From Rhizobium sp. CCGE531 (GTDB taxonomy: Bacteria > Pseudomonadota > Alphaproteobacteria > Rhizobiales > Rhizobiaceae): a DNA stretch of 64,000 nucleotides. The notes beneath the pieces were generated by a model. That model did no database searches. It saw nothing but the letters and a program-made list of their open reading frames with translations, and was not told where the DNA came from. Below are positions 27,124 through 35,537 of this stretch, piece after piece (positions within the stretch are counted from its first letter, which is position 1; each line of letters starts with the position of its first letter). The translations under genes were made by a program, and so were the position numbers. The stretch is taken from contig NZ_CP032685.1 of NCBI RefSeq assembly GCF_003627795.1, positions 310,001-374,000 on the forward strand, in the 5' to 3' direction.

Positions 27124-28430
27124 CCGAAAAGGCTTCGCCATCGACCGAACGGACGATCCGCCGCCTGTCCCTGCTGGTGGCGGCGGCCGTATTGCTGCTG
27201 TTCGGCGTCATGGGCGGCCTTGCGGCGGCGACTAAAATTTCCGGGGCGGTGATTGCCTCGGGCACGCTCGTCGTGGACAGCTATGTGAAGCCGGTGAAGC
27301 ACCTGAAGGGCGGCATCGCCCGCGCGATCCCCGTGAAGAACGGCGATCATGTCACAGCCGGCCAGGTGCTCGTGCGGCTGGACGACACGCAGACCAAGGC
27401 CAATCTTGCCATCATCCGCAAGCGGCTGAACGAGCTTTCCGCCCGCACGGCGCGTCTGGCGGCCGAGCGCGACGGCAGGCAGGATATCGCCTTTCCCGCC
27501 GAACTGCTCTCGGCCGCCGACAACGCAGGTGTAGCGGCTATCATGGCCGGCGAACGCCAGCTCTTTTTCGATCGCCATGCATCGCGCGAGGGGCAGAAAT
27601 CGCAGCTGCACGAGCGCATTCAACAGTTGAAGCAGGAGATCGAGGGTCTGGTGGCGCAGGAGCAGGGCAAGCGGCGAGAGATCGCGCTCATCGCCAAGGA
27701 GCTCGGCAGCCTTGAAGGCCTGCTCGATCAGGGCATCATTTCGGCGACGAAAGTCTATTCGCTTCAGCGCGAAAGCGCTTCGCTGAACGGCGATCTCGGC
27801 AATCTCGTCTCGTCCATCGCCCAGACCAGGGGCAAGATCGCGGAAACCGGGCTGCAGATCCTGCAGATCGATGCCGATCACAGCTCGGAGGTCTCCGATC
27901 AGCTGCGTCAGGCGGAGAGCGACGGCGGCCAGTTTTCCGAGCGGCTGATCGCCGCCGAGGACGATCTGAAGCGGATCGACCTCAAGGCACCGCAGGCGGG
28001 GATCGTCGATCAGCTGAGCATCCATGCCGAAGGGGCGGTCATTTCGCCGGCCGAGGCGATCCTGCAGATCGTTCCGGACAAGGACGCGCTGGTGGCGGAG
28101 CTGAAACTCTCGCCGCAGGATATTGATCAGATCAGCGTCGGGCAGGCGGTGTCCTTGCGCTTTCCCGCCTTCAATCAGCGGATAACACCTGAGTTGAACG
28201 GACAGGTCGACACCATCTCGGCGGATCTGGTGACGGATCAGCGTTCGGGTCAAGGCTATTATGTCGTGAGGGCCAAGGTGGCAAAGACGGAATGGGATCG
28301 GCTGGGGCAGCTTACGCCGTTGCCGGGCATGCCCGTGGAGGCTTTCCTGCAGACAGGCCAGAGAAGCGTCCTGGCCTATCTGACAAAGCCGATGACCGAC
28401 CAGATCAGGCGGGCGTTTAGAGAAGATTAG
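27120..28430 (+). CDS. prsE: Type I secretion membrane-fusion protein, HlyD/PrsE family
   Basis: A 436-residue periplasmic adaptor. One N-terminal transmembrane helix (about 15-38), a lipoyl/barrel half (VIASGTLVVDSYVKPVKHLKGGIARAIPVKNGDHVTAGQVLVRLDD), a long coiled-coil hairpin (about 95-290) and the returning barrel (LKAPQAGIVDQLSIHAEGAVISPAE) follow in the normal order. It joins the PrsD-like exporter to a TolC-type channel encoded elsewhere. It overlaps prsD by 4 bp (ATGA), so the two are translationally coupled. Confidence 0.92.
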   Translation: MTEKASPSTERTIRRLSLLVAAAVLLLFGVMGGLAAATKISGAVIASGTLVVDSYVKPVKHLKGGIARAIPVKNGDHVTAGQVLVRLDDTQTKANLAIIRKRLNELSARTARLAAERDGRQDIAFPAELLSAADNAGVAAIMAGERQLFFDRHASREGQKSQLHERIQQLKQEIEGLVAQEQGKRREIALIAKELGSLEGLLDQGIISATKVYSLQRESASLNGDLGNLVSSIAQTRGKIAETGLQILQIDADHSSEVSDQLRQAESDGGQFSERLIAAEDDLKRIDLKAPQAGIVDQLSIHAEGAVISPAEAILQIVPDKDALVAELKLSPQDIDQISVGQAVSLRFPAFNQRITPELNGQVDTISADLVTDQRSGQGYYVVRAKVAKTEWDRLGQLTPLPGMPVEAFLQTGQRSVLAYLTKPMTDQIRRAFRED

Positions 28431-28477
28431 CGTAGTCTCGCGCCGCGGTCTTTTTTCCCGGACACGCGTGCCGATAT

Positions 28478-28545
28478 TACAGCGCCTCCCGTCTTTCAAG
28501 ACGCGCTAAGGGCGCTATAATTCTTTGAAATTATGCAATAAATAA
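28478..28545. repeat. Small dispersed palindromic element
   Basis: The stretch can fold as AGCGCC (28481-28486) with GGCGCT (28511-28516), with an inner GTCTT/AAGAC stem, followed by an AT-rich tail. Its layout recalls a short repeat I remember as common between genes in Rhizobium, Agrobacterium and Sinorhizobium. It lies in the convergent gap between prsE and the glycanase gene and could terminate either transcript. Confidence 0.5.
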
Positions 28546-28603
28546 GCGGCCGCCCGATTTTCGTCGAACGGCCGTCATGGAATGCTTCGAGTTCTGGGAC
28601 CGG

Positions 28604-30040
28604 TCAGATATGCCAGTCCGCCGTATGGGCGGATTGGGCCGAGGCGGCGAGCTGGGCGGCATGATCGTCCAAGGAATAGGCCTTAATATAGTCGATCTTC
28701 ATCTCGGATCCGTTCGGAAGCCCATCCGTCGGAGTGCCCGCTACGCCGCCGACTGCGAGATCGACCAGCATATACATTGGGCCATGCATATCGGCGGGTG
28801 TATCGGCATGGGCGACGGCGACGTCGTCGAAGTACCAGACGATCTGATCCTTGTCCCAAAGCACGCCGTAATTGTGGAAGCCGTTGGTGCTCGGCACTTC
28901 CACTGGAATGGACGTCTTCGTATGCTCGCCGGTGGCATTCGAATGAACCGTGACATTCACCGTGGTGGGGTTCTGCCCGCGCATCTCCACCACATCGAGT
29001 TCCGGCGGCCAGGAGCCGTCCTCCGGCAACAGCCAGAAGGCGGGCCAGACGCCCTGATTGTGCGGCATCTCCGCTCGCATTTCGAAATAGCCATAGGTCT
29101 GCGAGAAGGTGGAGTGGGTGGTCAGGAGGCCGGATGTGTAATCATGGTTCTCGACGATCGACTTCAATGCATCCGGCGTTTGCTTCGCCGTGATCGTCAG
29201 AACGCCGTCCGAGACGGAAAACGGGTTTGCGGATGCCGTCGGCGCGTAGGACGGATTGATATACCATTGCAGCTCATCGTTCAGGCTGCTGCCCTTGTCC
29301 GGCGCCCAATGGTATTTAGCATCCCAGGTGCCCTGCGTTCCCTCGTGCAGCGAGAGCGTGTTGAAATCGTCTGAAAAGGTTTGCGTCAGGGATGCTCTGT
29401 CGAGGCCCAGCTGGAACTGGTCTTGGTGAAGGTCGGACACGATCTTGTTGGCGAAGACCAGACTTTCGCCATTGCCGAGGTCGAGCCGAACATTGGCTCC
29501 TTCCTGTGTGGAATGGCTGACGACCTGATCGAACGACGTTAGGCCGTACTGGTTGAGCCGCACCTTGTCGTCGTCGCTGAAGTCGGTGATGAGATCGCTG
29601 CCGTTGCCCTTGGAGATGACGAAGGTATCGGCCCCGCCGCCGCCGATAAGCACATCGTTGCCGCCGCGCCCGTCGATGGTCTGGCTGCCGCTGCCGCCGG
29701 TGATGATGTTGTCGGCGTCATTGCCATAGGCGTGGCGGTTGTCGCCGGTGACGGTGAGGTTTTCGACATTGGCCGGCAGCGTGTAATCCATCCAGGTGTT
29801 GACGGTATCGATGCCGGCATTGGGGGCTTCATAGACCCGATTGTTGCTCGAGTAGATATAATAGATATCGTCGCCGGTACCGCCCATTATCGTCACGTTG
29901 ACGGTGTTGTCGCCCCATATGGAATCATTGCCGGCGGTACCGTAGAGCGTCGGTCCCGAGCCGGTGGCGGAAAAGAAACCCGTCGACGTACCGCTATAGT
30001 AAAGCGGTTGTCCAAGAGCATTCAAAACTGAATTGGGCAT
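28604..30040 (-). CDS. Secreted RTX-repeat family-16 glycoside hydrolase (ExsH/PlyA-like)
   Basis: A 478-residue protein with no Sec signal peptide. Residues 30-150 contain calcium-binding RTX-type nonapeptides (GTAGNDSIWG, GGTGDDIYY, GRGGNDVLIGGGGADTF), the hallmark of type I secreted proteins. Residues about 222-460 are a GH16 beta-jelly-roll with the catalytic motif ELDVVE (Glu347 nucleophile, Asp349, Glu352 acid/base). GH16/RTX enzymes of rhizobia (ExsH, PlyA) trim exopolysaccharide during export and biofilm formation. A similar role here is inferred from the adjacent prsDE pair. Start at 30040 with AAGGAAGAGG upstream. Confidence 0.9.
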   Translation of the reverse strand: MPNSVLNALGQPLYYSGTSTGFFSATGSGPTLYGTAGNDSIWGDNTVNVTIMGGTGDDIYYIYSSNNRVYEAPNAGIDTVNTWMDYTLPANVENLTVTGDNRHAYGNDADNIITGGSGSQTIDGRGGNDVLIGGGGADTFVISKGNGSDLITDFSDDDKVRLNQYGLTSFDQVVSHSTQEGANVRLDLGNGESLVFANKIVSDLHQDQFQLGLDRASLTQTFSDDFNTLSLHEGTQGTWDAKYHWAPDKGSSLNDELQWYINPSYAPTASANPFSVSDGVLTITAKQTPDALKSIVENHDYTSGLLTTHSTFSQTYGYFEMRAEMPHNQGVWPAFWLLPEDGSWPPELDVVEMRGQNPTTVNVTVHSNATGEHTKTSIPVEVPSTNGFHNYGVLWDKDQIVWYFDDVAVAHADTPADMHGPMYMLVDLAVGGVAGTPTDGLPNGSEMKIDYIKAYSLDDHAAQLAASAQSAHTADWHI

Positions 30041-30245
30041 CAGAAACCTCTTCCTTGGTGCCGGACCAGCTCCTCCACCGATCTAATATTTCTCCCCACT
30101 CATATGCATCAGATAGCGTGCATTGTTTTTCTGCCCAGCCCCTGCGGCAAGTTTTTTCGTCGCAATATTCAGGATGGTCTGATGGCGCTTGCCGTGCCGT
30201 CGGCGGCGCGGCGCAATTGCTCGCCGCACCGCCGAAGTTCAGGGT

Positions 30246-31241
30246 TCAGAGAGCCGCCTTGACCTTCTTGGCAATTTCCGGACTCACCCAGGTCGTCCAG
30301 ATCTCCTCATGGGTCTTCAGGAAATATCTGGCGGCGTCCTCATTCGTTCCCTGGTTGTCCGTCTGCCAGGCAAGAACGCTATTCACCAGATCATTCGTCC
30401 ACGTCCGCTTCTTGAGATAATCCATCGCAACTCCGGCCTTCTCGGCAAATTGCCTGGTCACGACGGTGAAGACTTCCGAGACGGGGTAGGAGTTGACTTT
30501 CGGATTGGGGCAATCGAGGACGGAGGTGCAGGCGTCCCATTCGACCTTGTCATGGGGCACACCGAAGGAGAGACGTACCATCGGGTACTTGCCGAGAATT
30601 GATGTCGGCGACCAGTAGTAGCCGAGCCAGCCGGTCTTCTTTTCGAAGGCATTGGCGATCGTGCCGTCCAGGGCGGCGGCGGAGCCGGTCTCGACGATTT
30701 CAAATCCCCTCTTTTCTCCATCAAGCGCCCTGAAGAGATTGCCGAGCGATGCCTGGCATTGCCAGCCGGGCGGGCAATTGCAGATGACGCCTTTTTTCGG
30801 ATCGTCGGGAGCAGGGAAGAGTTCGGGATGTTCCAACGCCTGCTGAACGGTCTTGATATCGGGATGGGCGTCGGCCAGGAATTTCGGAATCCACCAGCCG
30901 TCCTGGCCGCCTTCGGAGAGAATGCCGGCCGCAATAACCAGCCGGCCTTCGGAAACGGCCTGATCCAGCGGCGTGCGCACGGCATTGATCCAAATCTCGG
31001 GAGCGACGTCGGGCTGGCCCTTCTCGTTCATGGAGGTGAAGGTCGGCAGCGTATCGCCTGTCACCAGATCGACCGAGCAGCCGTAACCTTCCTGGAGGAT
31101 GATCTTGTCGACATTTGCCGCGACGCCGGCCGAAGCCCAGTTCATCTCGGCAAGCGACACCGAGCCGCAATCGGCATGCGCGCCGCCGGCAAGGCTATAG
31201 AGTGCTGCCGCGAAGGCGGCGGCAATAATATGTTTCTTCAT
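30246..31241 (-). CDS. Glycine-betaine-type ABC substrate-binding protein (ProX/OpuAC)
   Basis: A 331-residue periplasmic binding protein. Signal peptide MKKHIIAAAFAAALYSLAGGAHA is followed by an OpuAC domain: VSLAEMNWASAGVAANVDKIILQEGYG, PDVAPEIWIN and GWLGYYWSPTSILGKYPMVRL, where aromatic residues line a quaternary-amine cage in this family. I chose the ATG at 31241, behind an excellent GGAGGT. No permease or ATPase gene is adjacent, so it is an orphan binding protein that must serve a transporter elsewhere. The ligand (betaine, choline or carnitine-like) is inferred. Confidence 0.88.
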   Translation of the reverse strand: MKKHIIAAAFAAALYSLAGGAHADCGSVSLAEMNWASAGVAANVDKIILQEGYGCSVDLVTGDTLPTFTSMNEKGQPDVAPEIWINAVRTPLDQAVSEGRLVIAAGILSEGGQDGWWIPKFLADAHPDIKTVQQALEHPELFPAPDDPKKGVICNCPPGWQCQASLGNLFRALDGEKRGFEIVETGSAAALDGTIANAFEKKTGWLGYYWSPTSILGKYPMVRLSFGVPHDKVEWDACTSVLDCPNPKVNSYPVSEVFTVVTRQFAEKAGVAMDYLKKRTWTNDLVNSVLAWQTDNQGTNEDAARYFLKTHEEIWTTWVSPEIAKKVKAAL

Positions 31242-31643
31242 GTAAGACCTCCAGGTCCTGATATTGCTGTTCTGGAAGGATACCGCGGTAGAACTGCCGA
31301 CCGCTTCCCTTCGCTCTTGCGATGCTTCGGGCGCATGTGATTGCGCCGAGGTAAGCTCGATCAACCATCACCGCCGGGATGCGTGGGCGTTATTGCCACA
31401 TGCGTCCCATGGACATGTGTTGGCCGGGTGAAGTTTTAAGCTTTCCCACAGGAATGACGTGGGCGATCGGTCAATCTGCCCTTCGAGTTCGACGGGCGAG
31501 GCCGCCGGATCCAAGCGGCGCGGGGTGGGAAAGAGATTTTCCGTTTCCGGCGGCCCAAGAGATGGCTGTTCCTTTTAATCTACCATTTTTGTGGACAATA
31601 TTCGCATTATCGAAAACGCATGTGATTTCCGAAAGGGATGAGA
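31242..31643. other. Divergent intergenic region, 402 bp
   Basis: This region separates the betaine-type binding protein (minus) and the FMN reductase (plus). Open frames crossing it show no family resemblance or ribosome-binding sites. It must hold two divergent promoters. I see no convincing operator or terminator. Confidence 0.5.
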
Positions 31644-32204
31644 ATGAGTGCGCCCAAACTCGTCGGCTTTGCCGGCAGCTTCAACAGGCCGTCGAAGACC
31701 CATGCGCTGGTTCAGACCGTTGCCGGTCTGGCAAGCGAGCGATATGGCTTCACCAGCAGGGTTTACGATCTGCACGATGTCGGCGCCTCCCTCGGATTGG
31801 CGCAATGGCGCAAGGATCTCGACGATCAGGCGAGAAGCGTCATCGATGAGATCGTGTCGGCCGATGCTCTCATCATCGGTTCGCCGACCTTCAAGGGCTC
31901 CTATCCCGGACTGTTCAAGCATCTGATCGACCTCATCGATCCGCATGAGCTGCGCGCCAAGCCGATCATCATCACGGCGACCGGCGGCGGTGACCGGCAT
32001 GCGCTGATGGTCGAACATCAGCTGCGGCCGCTCTTCGGCTTCTTCATGGCGCATACATTGCCGACGGCGGTCTATGCGTCGGATCGCGATTTCACCGACT
32101 ACAGGGTCTCGTCCGAGCCGCTGGCCAACCGGATCAACGAGGTCGTCGGCGAGCTTGCGGCCTTTTTCCCGTATCCGGTGACGAGGCTTGCCGCTGCGGA
32201 ATGA
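31644..32204 (+). CDS. NADPH-dependent FMN reductase (flavodoxin-fold)
   Basis: A 186-residue oxidoreductase of the NADPH-dependent FMN-reductase family, which supplies reduced FMN to monooxygenases or reduces quinone-like compounds. The FMN phosphate loop is at the N-terminus (LVGFAGSFNRPSKTHALV), and the family block ALIIGSPTFKGSYPGLFKHLIDL follows near 70-90. I chose the ATG at 31644 because AAAGGG sits 6 nt before it; the ATG at 31638 directly abuts that site. Similar proteins partner sulfonate monooxygenases (MsuE-like), but no such partner lies next to it. Confidence 0.88.
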   Translation: MSAPKLVGFAGSFNRPSKTHALVQTVAGLASERYGFTSRVYDLHDVGASLGLAQWRKDLDDQARSVIDEIVSADALIIGSPTFKGSYPGLFKHLIDLIDPHELRAKPIIITATGGGDRHALMVEHQLRPLFGFFMAHTLPTAVYASDRDFTDYRVSSEPLANRINEVVGELAAFFPYPVTRLAAAE

Positions 32205-32255
32205 TGGGCGATCACGCCCGAACGTCTCGGATTTGTCAACGGAATGGAGGGTTAC

Positions 32256-32432
32256 ATGAAATGGAATGTCATCAGCCGCCTGAAGACGATTTTTGCCGGT
32301 CCCGCGCTGCAGAAGGTGGATGTTCGCACGCGGTCCGTTGACTGGGTCGAGTCCGCGGAGCGGGAACGAGAACTCTCCGCCCGAGACTACGAGATCTATT
32401 ATTGGTGCTCCACGCCGGCGCCCTGGTATTGA
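32256..32432 (+). CDS. Small protein of unknown function, 58 aa
   Basis: The frame begins MKWNVISRLKTIFAGPALQKVDVRTRSVDWV and ends with the aromatic, cysteine-containing tail YYWCSTPAPWY. GGAGGG 5 nt before the ATG at 32256 is an excellent ribosome-binding site and supports real translation. There is a basic amphipathic N-terminus and a strongly charged middle (ESAERERELSARDYE), but no clear membrane helix. It follows the FMN reductase by 51 bp and precedes the RBBP9-type hydrolase, probably in one transcript. No family is recognised. Confidence 0.55.
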   Translation: MKWNVISRLKTIFAGPALQKVDVRTRSVDWVESAERERELSARDYEIYYWCSTPAPWY

Positions 32433-32497
32433 AAGGATGCGCCTTTGATGCCGTGTCGCCAGTTGAGCTTCCCATCATTATTCATCGCGAGGCTTCC

Positions 32498-33082
32498 ATG
32501 ACCAGAGTGCTGATTGTGCCGGGTCTTTTCGGCTCGGATGAGGGGCATTGGCAGCGTTACTGGCTGCAGGATCATCAAGATGCCCGGCTGGTCGAGCAGG
32601 ACGATTGGGATTTTCCCCATCTCGGCAGCTGGATGGAAAAGCTGGAGGAAGCGCTGGAAGAGGCTGGCGACGCCTATGTCGTCGCGCACAGCCTCGGCGG
32701 CGTATTGACGGCCAGATTGGCCGGTCGGCCGGCCGCGCGAAGGGTCAAAGGAGCGCTGCTCGTCGCGCCCTGCGATATTCCGGCGACCGAAGCCTTACAC
32801 GCCGGACATCTTACCTTCGGCACGATGCCGACGGAAGCCCTGCCTTTCCCCAGCATCACGATCGGAAGCCTGAACGATATCTATATGAGGCTCGACCGGC
32901 TGACCATGTTCGGGCGGCTCTGGAAATCCGATGTGCGCAATATCGGCCTTGCGGGGCATATCAACATCGCCAGCGGCTTCGGGCGTTGGCCAAGCGGCTA
33001 TGGCTTTCTTGAAACACTGAAGATGCGCAGCAGACATCGCAGGCCGCAAGGGTTTTCGACGACGGTCGCAGTCCCCATCTAA
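32498..33082 (+). CDS. RBBP9/YdeN-family serine alpha/beta hydrolase
   Basis: A 194-residue small alpha/beta hydrolase. The N-terminal RVLIVPGLFGSDEGHWQ and the DWDFP motif are typical of the RBBP9/YdeN group. The nucleophile elbow is AHSLGG (Ser near residue 67), and GHINIASGFGRWPSG provides the C-terminal catalytic His. It is cytosolic. I chose the ATG at 32498 because it starts the conserved core; the frame is open upstream but overlaps the preceding small gene. The biological substrate of this family is mostly unknown. Confidence 0.87.
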   Translation: MTRVLIVPGLFGSDEGHWQRYWLQDHQDARLVEQDDWDFPHLGSWMEKLEEALEEAGDAYVVAHSLGGVLTARLAGRPAARRVKGALLVAPCDIPATEALHAGHLTFGTMPTEALPFPSITIGSLNDIYMRLDRLTMFGRLWKSDVRNIGLAGHINIASGFGRWPSGYGFLETLKMRSRHRRPQGFSTTVAVPI

Positions 33083-33148
33083 AAGAAGGGCTTTTCATAT
33101 CGAAGGTTCGACGCCATTGTGCGGCGGATTTTCTGTAATCAAAGTAAA

Positions 33149-33167
33149 CCTCCACCTACGGTGGAGG
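33149..33167 (+). repeat. Left-end hairpin of the IS200-like element
   Basis: An 8-bp perfect stem CCTCCACC/GGTGGAGG with a TAC loop, placed subterminally at the element's left end. Confidence 0.8.
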
Positions 33168-33248
33168 ACTGGACGCGTTCTACACGGTAGTTGAGAGACC
33201 TCCTGCTTGAACCGCTGGCGTGGCCCAGACTTCGAACAAGGAGGTTTT

Positions 33249-33683
33249 ATGGATGAGCAAACGCTCTCGCATGCGACGTGGGACTGCAAGTATCACGTTG
33301 TTTTTGGCAGCAAATACCGAACGAAAAGACTTTACGGGGACGTGCGGCGTGAGTTGGGAGAACTCTTACGTCGGCTGGCACAGCAGAAAGGCTGCCAGAT
33401 CGAAGAGGGTCATTTGATGCCCGACCATGTGCATATGCTGATATCGATCCCGCCGAAATATTCGGTTGCGCATATTGTTGGCTTTCTGAAGGGCAAGACG
33501 GCGCTTTATGTTGCCAACAAATATGCGCGCAAGCGGCGCTACAAGGGTTATCACTTTTGGGCGCGCGGGTATTTCGTATCGACGACGGGCTACAACGAGC
33601 AGGTCGTCAGACAATATATCCGTAATCAGGAAAAGGCCGACAAAGCTTCCGACTTTGCCGACCTCTTCAATCGTAGCTACTAA
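33249..33683 (+). CDS. tnpA: IS200/IS605 family Y1 transposase
   Basis: A 144-residue single-strand HUH transposase. The metal-binding HUH motif is seen in LMPDHVHMLISIP, and the helix with the catalytic tyrosine is in TTGYNEQVVRQYIRNQE. The opening ATWDCKYHVVFGSKYR and KGKTALYVANKY are strongly conserved in IS200 transposases. I chose the ATG at 33249, directly after AAGGAGG. It is full length for the family and not obviously broken, so it may be active. It has no TnpB partner. Confidence 0.95.
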   Translation: MDEQTLSHATWDCKYHVVFGSKYRTKRLYGDVRRELGELLRRLAQQKGCQIEEGHLMPDHVHMLISIPPKYSVAHIVGFLKGKTALYVANKYARKRRYKGYHFWARGYFVSTTGYNEQVVRQYIRNQEKADKASDFADLFNRSY

Positions 33684-33728
33684 GCGCTAACAAAACCACT
33701 TCTAGTGGTTCAAGCGCAGCGTTTCAAA

Positions 33729-33747
33729 CCTCCACCTTTGGTGGAGG
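33729..33747 (+). repeat. Right-end hairpin of the IS200-like element
   Basis: An 8-bp perfect stem CCTCCACC/GGTGGAGG with a TTT loop. It is a near copy of the left-end hairpin, 71 bp before the peroxiredoxin start. Confidence 0.8.
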
Positions 33748-33818
33748 TCATGACTTGATCCTACCCCACATCGGCGCATCCAAGGCGTGCAACGGGGCAG
33801 AACTTTGGAGGTAAGACA

Positions 33819-34478
33819 ATGAGTTTGCGCATCAACGATATTGCTCCGGATTTTACGGCGGACACGACCCAAGGCGAAGTCCAGTTCCACGACTGGATCG
33901 GCAATGGCTGGGCCGTGCTGTTCTCCCATCCGAAGAACTTCACGCCGGTCTGCACAACGGAACTCGGCGCGATGGCCGGTCTCGAAGGTGAATTCCGCAA
34001 GCGCGGCGTCAAGATCATCGGCATTTCCGTCGATCCCGTCGAAAGTCACGGCCGCTGGAAGAACGACATCAAGACAGCGACGGGCTTCGATGTCGACTAT
34101 CCGCTGATCGGCGACAAGGACCTGAAGGTCGCCAAGCTCTACGACATGCTGCCGGCCGGTGCCGGCGAAAGCTCGGAAGGCCGCACGCCCGCCGACAACG
34201 CCACCGTCCGCTCCGTCTTCGTCATCGGCCCCGACAAGAAGATCAAGCTGATCCTCACCTATCCGATGACGACGGGCCGCAACTTCGGCGAAATCCTGCG
34301 CGCGATCGACTCGATCCAGCTGACATCGAAGCATCAGGTCGCGACGCCGGCAAACTGGCAGCAGGGCGAAGACGTCATCATCACCGCTGCCGTCTCCAAC
34401 GAAGATGCCATTACCCGTTTTGGCTCGTTCGACACGGTATTGCCCTATCTGCGCAAGACCCGCCAGCCGTCTGCCTGA
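33819..34478 (+). CDS. 1-Cys peroxiredoxin (Prx6 type)
   Basis: A 219-residue cytosolic thiol peroxidase that reduces H2O2 and organic hydroperoxides. The peroxidatic Cys sits in FTPVCTTELG (about residue 46), with Thr and Arg partners typical of the family. The long C-terminal domain (TGRNFGEILRAIDSIQLT; VATPANWQQGEDVIITAAV) identifies the Prx6 group, and no resolving-Cys motif is evident. GGAGG precedes the ATG. The IS200-like element lies just upstream and may have separated the gene from part of its promoter region. Confidence 0.94.
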   Translation: MSLRINDIAPDFTADTTQGEVQFHDWIGNGWAVLFSHPKNFTPVCTTELGAMAGLEGEFRKRGVKIIGISVDPVESHGRWKNDIKTATGFDVDYPLIGDKDLKVAKLYDMLPAGAGESSEGRTPADNATVRSVFVIGPDKKIKLILTYPMTTGRNFGEILRAIDSIQLTSKHQVATPANWQQGEDVIITAAVSNEDAITRFGSFDTVLPYLRKTRQPSA

Positions 34479-34540
34479 CGCTAACCAGCGGTTGAAATTT
34501 GCTAGACAAGCGGTGCGGCCCTAAAGGCCGCATTGTTTTT

Positions 34541-35443
34541 TCAAAGGCTGACGTTTTCACGCAGAAACTCCAGAAGCGTCCGCACGCGCGCCGGCAGCGG
34601 GCCACCCTGGCCGATATAGACGGCATGGAATTCCTCGACATCGCCGGGGTTTAGATCTTCAAGGACGGGCAGCAGACGGCCTGCCGCGATATCCGATCTG
34701 ACGGTGAAGGCGGCAAGCCGCGCCAGGCCGGCGCCGCCGAGCGCAAGATGGCGCATGGCCTCTCCGTCGCCCACCTGCAGGCTGCGTGCGGAAGGGAGCG
34801 TCGCGATCTCACCATCAACCAGCAACGGCCAACCTTCGATTGCCCGGGAATAGGCAAAGCCGATGCGGCAATGTTTGTCCAGCTCGGTGGCGGAGCGGGG
34901 CGCGCCATGCCGCTTCAGGTAATCCGGCGAGGCGACGATGACCTTGCGCGTCGCTCCAAGCTTGCGGGCCGTCAAGCTGGAGCTTTTCAGCGGTCCGGCG
35001 CGGATTGCGACATCGGCCCGCTCTTCCATCAGATCGACGATCCGGTCCGTGTGGAAGATCTCCAGCGAGACATTCGGGTGAAGCGCCATGAAGGCGGGAA
35101 TGAGCGGCGCCAGCACATGGTTTCCGAACGAGCTGCTGGTGTTGACTCGGATATGGCCGGCAACCTGCTCTCCCGCCGAGGCATGGCGTTCGGCCTCTGC
35201 GATATCGGCGAGGATGGCGACGCTCCGCTCAAAGAAGGTACAGCCCTCGGGGGTGAGCTGCAGCCGCCGTGTCGAGCGATGAATGAGCCGTGCGCCTAGA
35301 CGCTTTTCCAGCCTCGTGACAAGCTTGCTGACCGCAGAGGGCGTCATGCGGCAGGCCGTGGCGGCGGCGGTGAAGCCGCCGAGTTCCACGGCGCGTACGA
35401 AGACTTCCATTTCCCCGGAACGGTTGATCTCTTGGCGGCTCAT
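34541..35443 (-). CDS. LysR-family transcriptional regulator
   Basis: A 300-residue regulator. The N-terminal winged helix-turn-helix shows GGFTAAATACRMTPSAVSKLVTRLEKRLGARLIHRSTRRLQLTPEG. The C-terminal periplasmic-binding-protein-like effector domain follows (residues about 90-295). It is divergent from an aldo/keto reductase with a 94-bp gap, the usual arrangement for a LysR protein controlling its neighbour and itself. The inducer is unknown. Confidence 0.93.
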   Translation of the reverse strand: MSRQEINRSGEMEVFVRAVELGGFTAAATACRMTPSAVSKLVTRLEKRLGARLIHRSTRRLQLTPEGCTFFERSVAILADIAEAERHASAGEQVAGHIRVNTSSSFGNHVLAPLIPAFMALHPNVSLEIFHTDRIVDLMEERADVAIRAGPLKSSSLTARKLGATRKVIVASPDYLKRHGAPRSATELDKHCRIGFAYSRAIEGWPLLVDGEIATLPSARSLQVGDGEAMRHLALGGAGLARLAAFTVRSDIAAGRLLPVLEDLNPGDVEEFHAVYIGQGGPLPARVRTLLEFLRENVSL

Positions 35444-35537
35444 GATGAATTCAAATCACAAATCAGTTTCTCTCCGGCAATCTATATCATCTTCCTTTGG
35501 CGGTCTATCTATCTGAAGAACCAACAGGAGACGGACG

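Larger units (their letters stand above)
33141..33755 (+). mobile_element. IS200/IS605-type insertion sequence (tnpA only)
   Basis: A compact element of about 0.6 kb with a single Y1 transposase gene. It has no terminal inverted repeats. Instead it has near-identical subterminal hairpins, CCTCCACC-TAC-GGTGGAGG (33149-33167) at the left and CCTCCACC-TTT-GGTGGAGG (33729-33747) at the right, each preceded by AAA. A third hairpin (AACCACT/AGTGGTT, 33694-33710) follows the gene. These hairpins are what the HUH transposase recognises. Exact ends cannot be fixed without an empty site. It seems intact. Confidence 0.85.

Noticed and set aside
26841..28499. Minus-strand open frame opposite the prsD/prsE pair
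   Set aside because: It overlaps two strongly conserved secretion genes and shows only low-complexity Arg/Leu/Gln-rich sequence.
31379..31849. Plus-strand frame overlapping the FMN reductase start
   Set aside because: It runs into the reductase in another frame and has no homology-like features.
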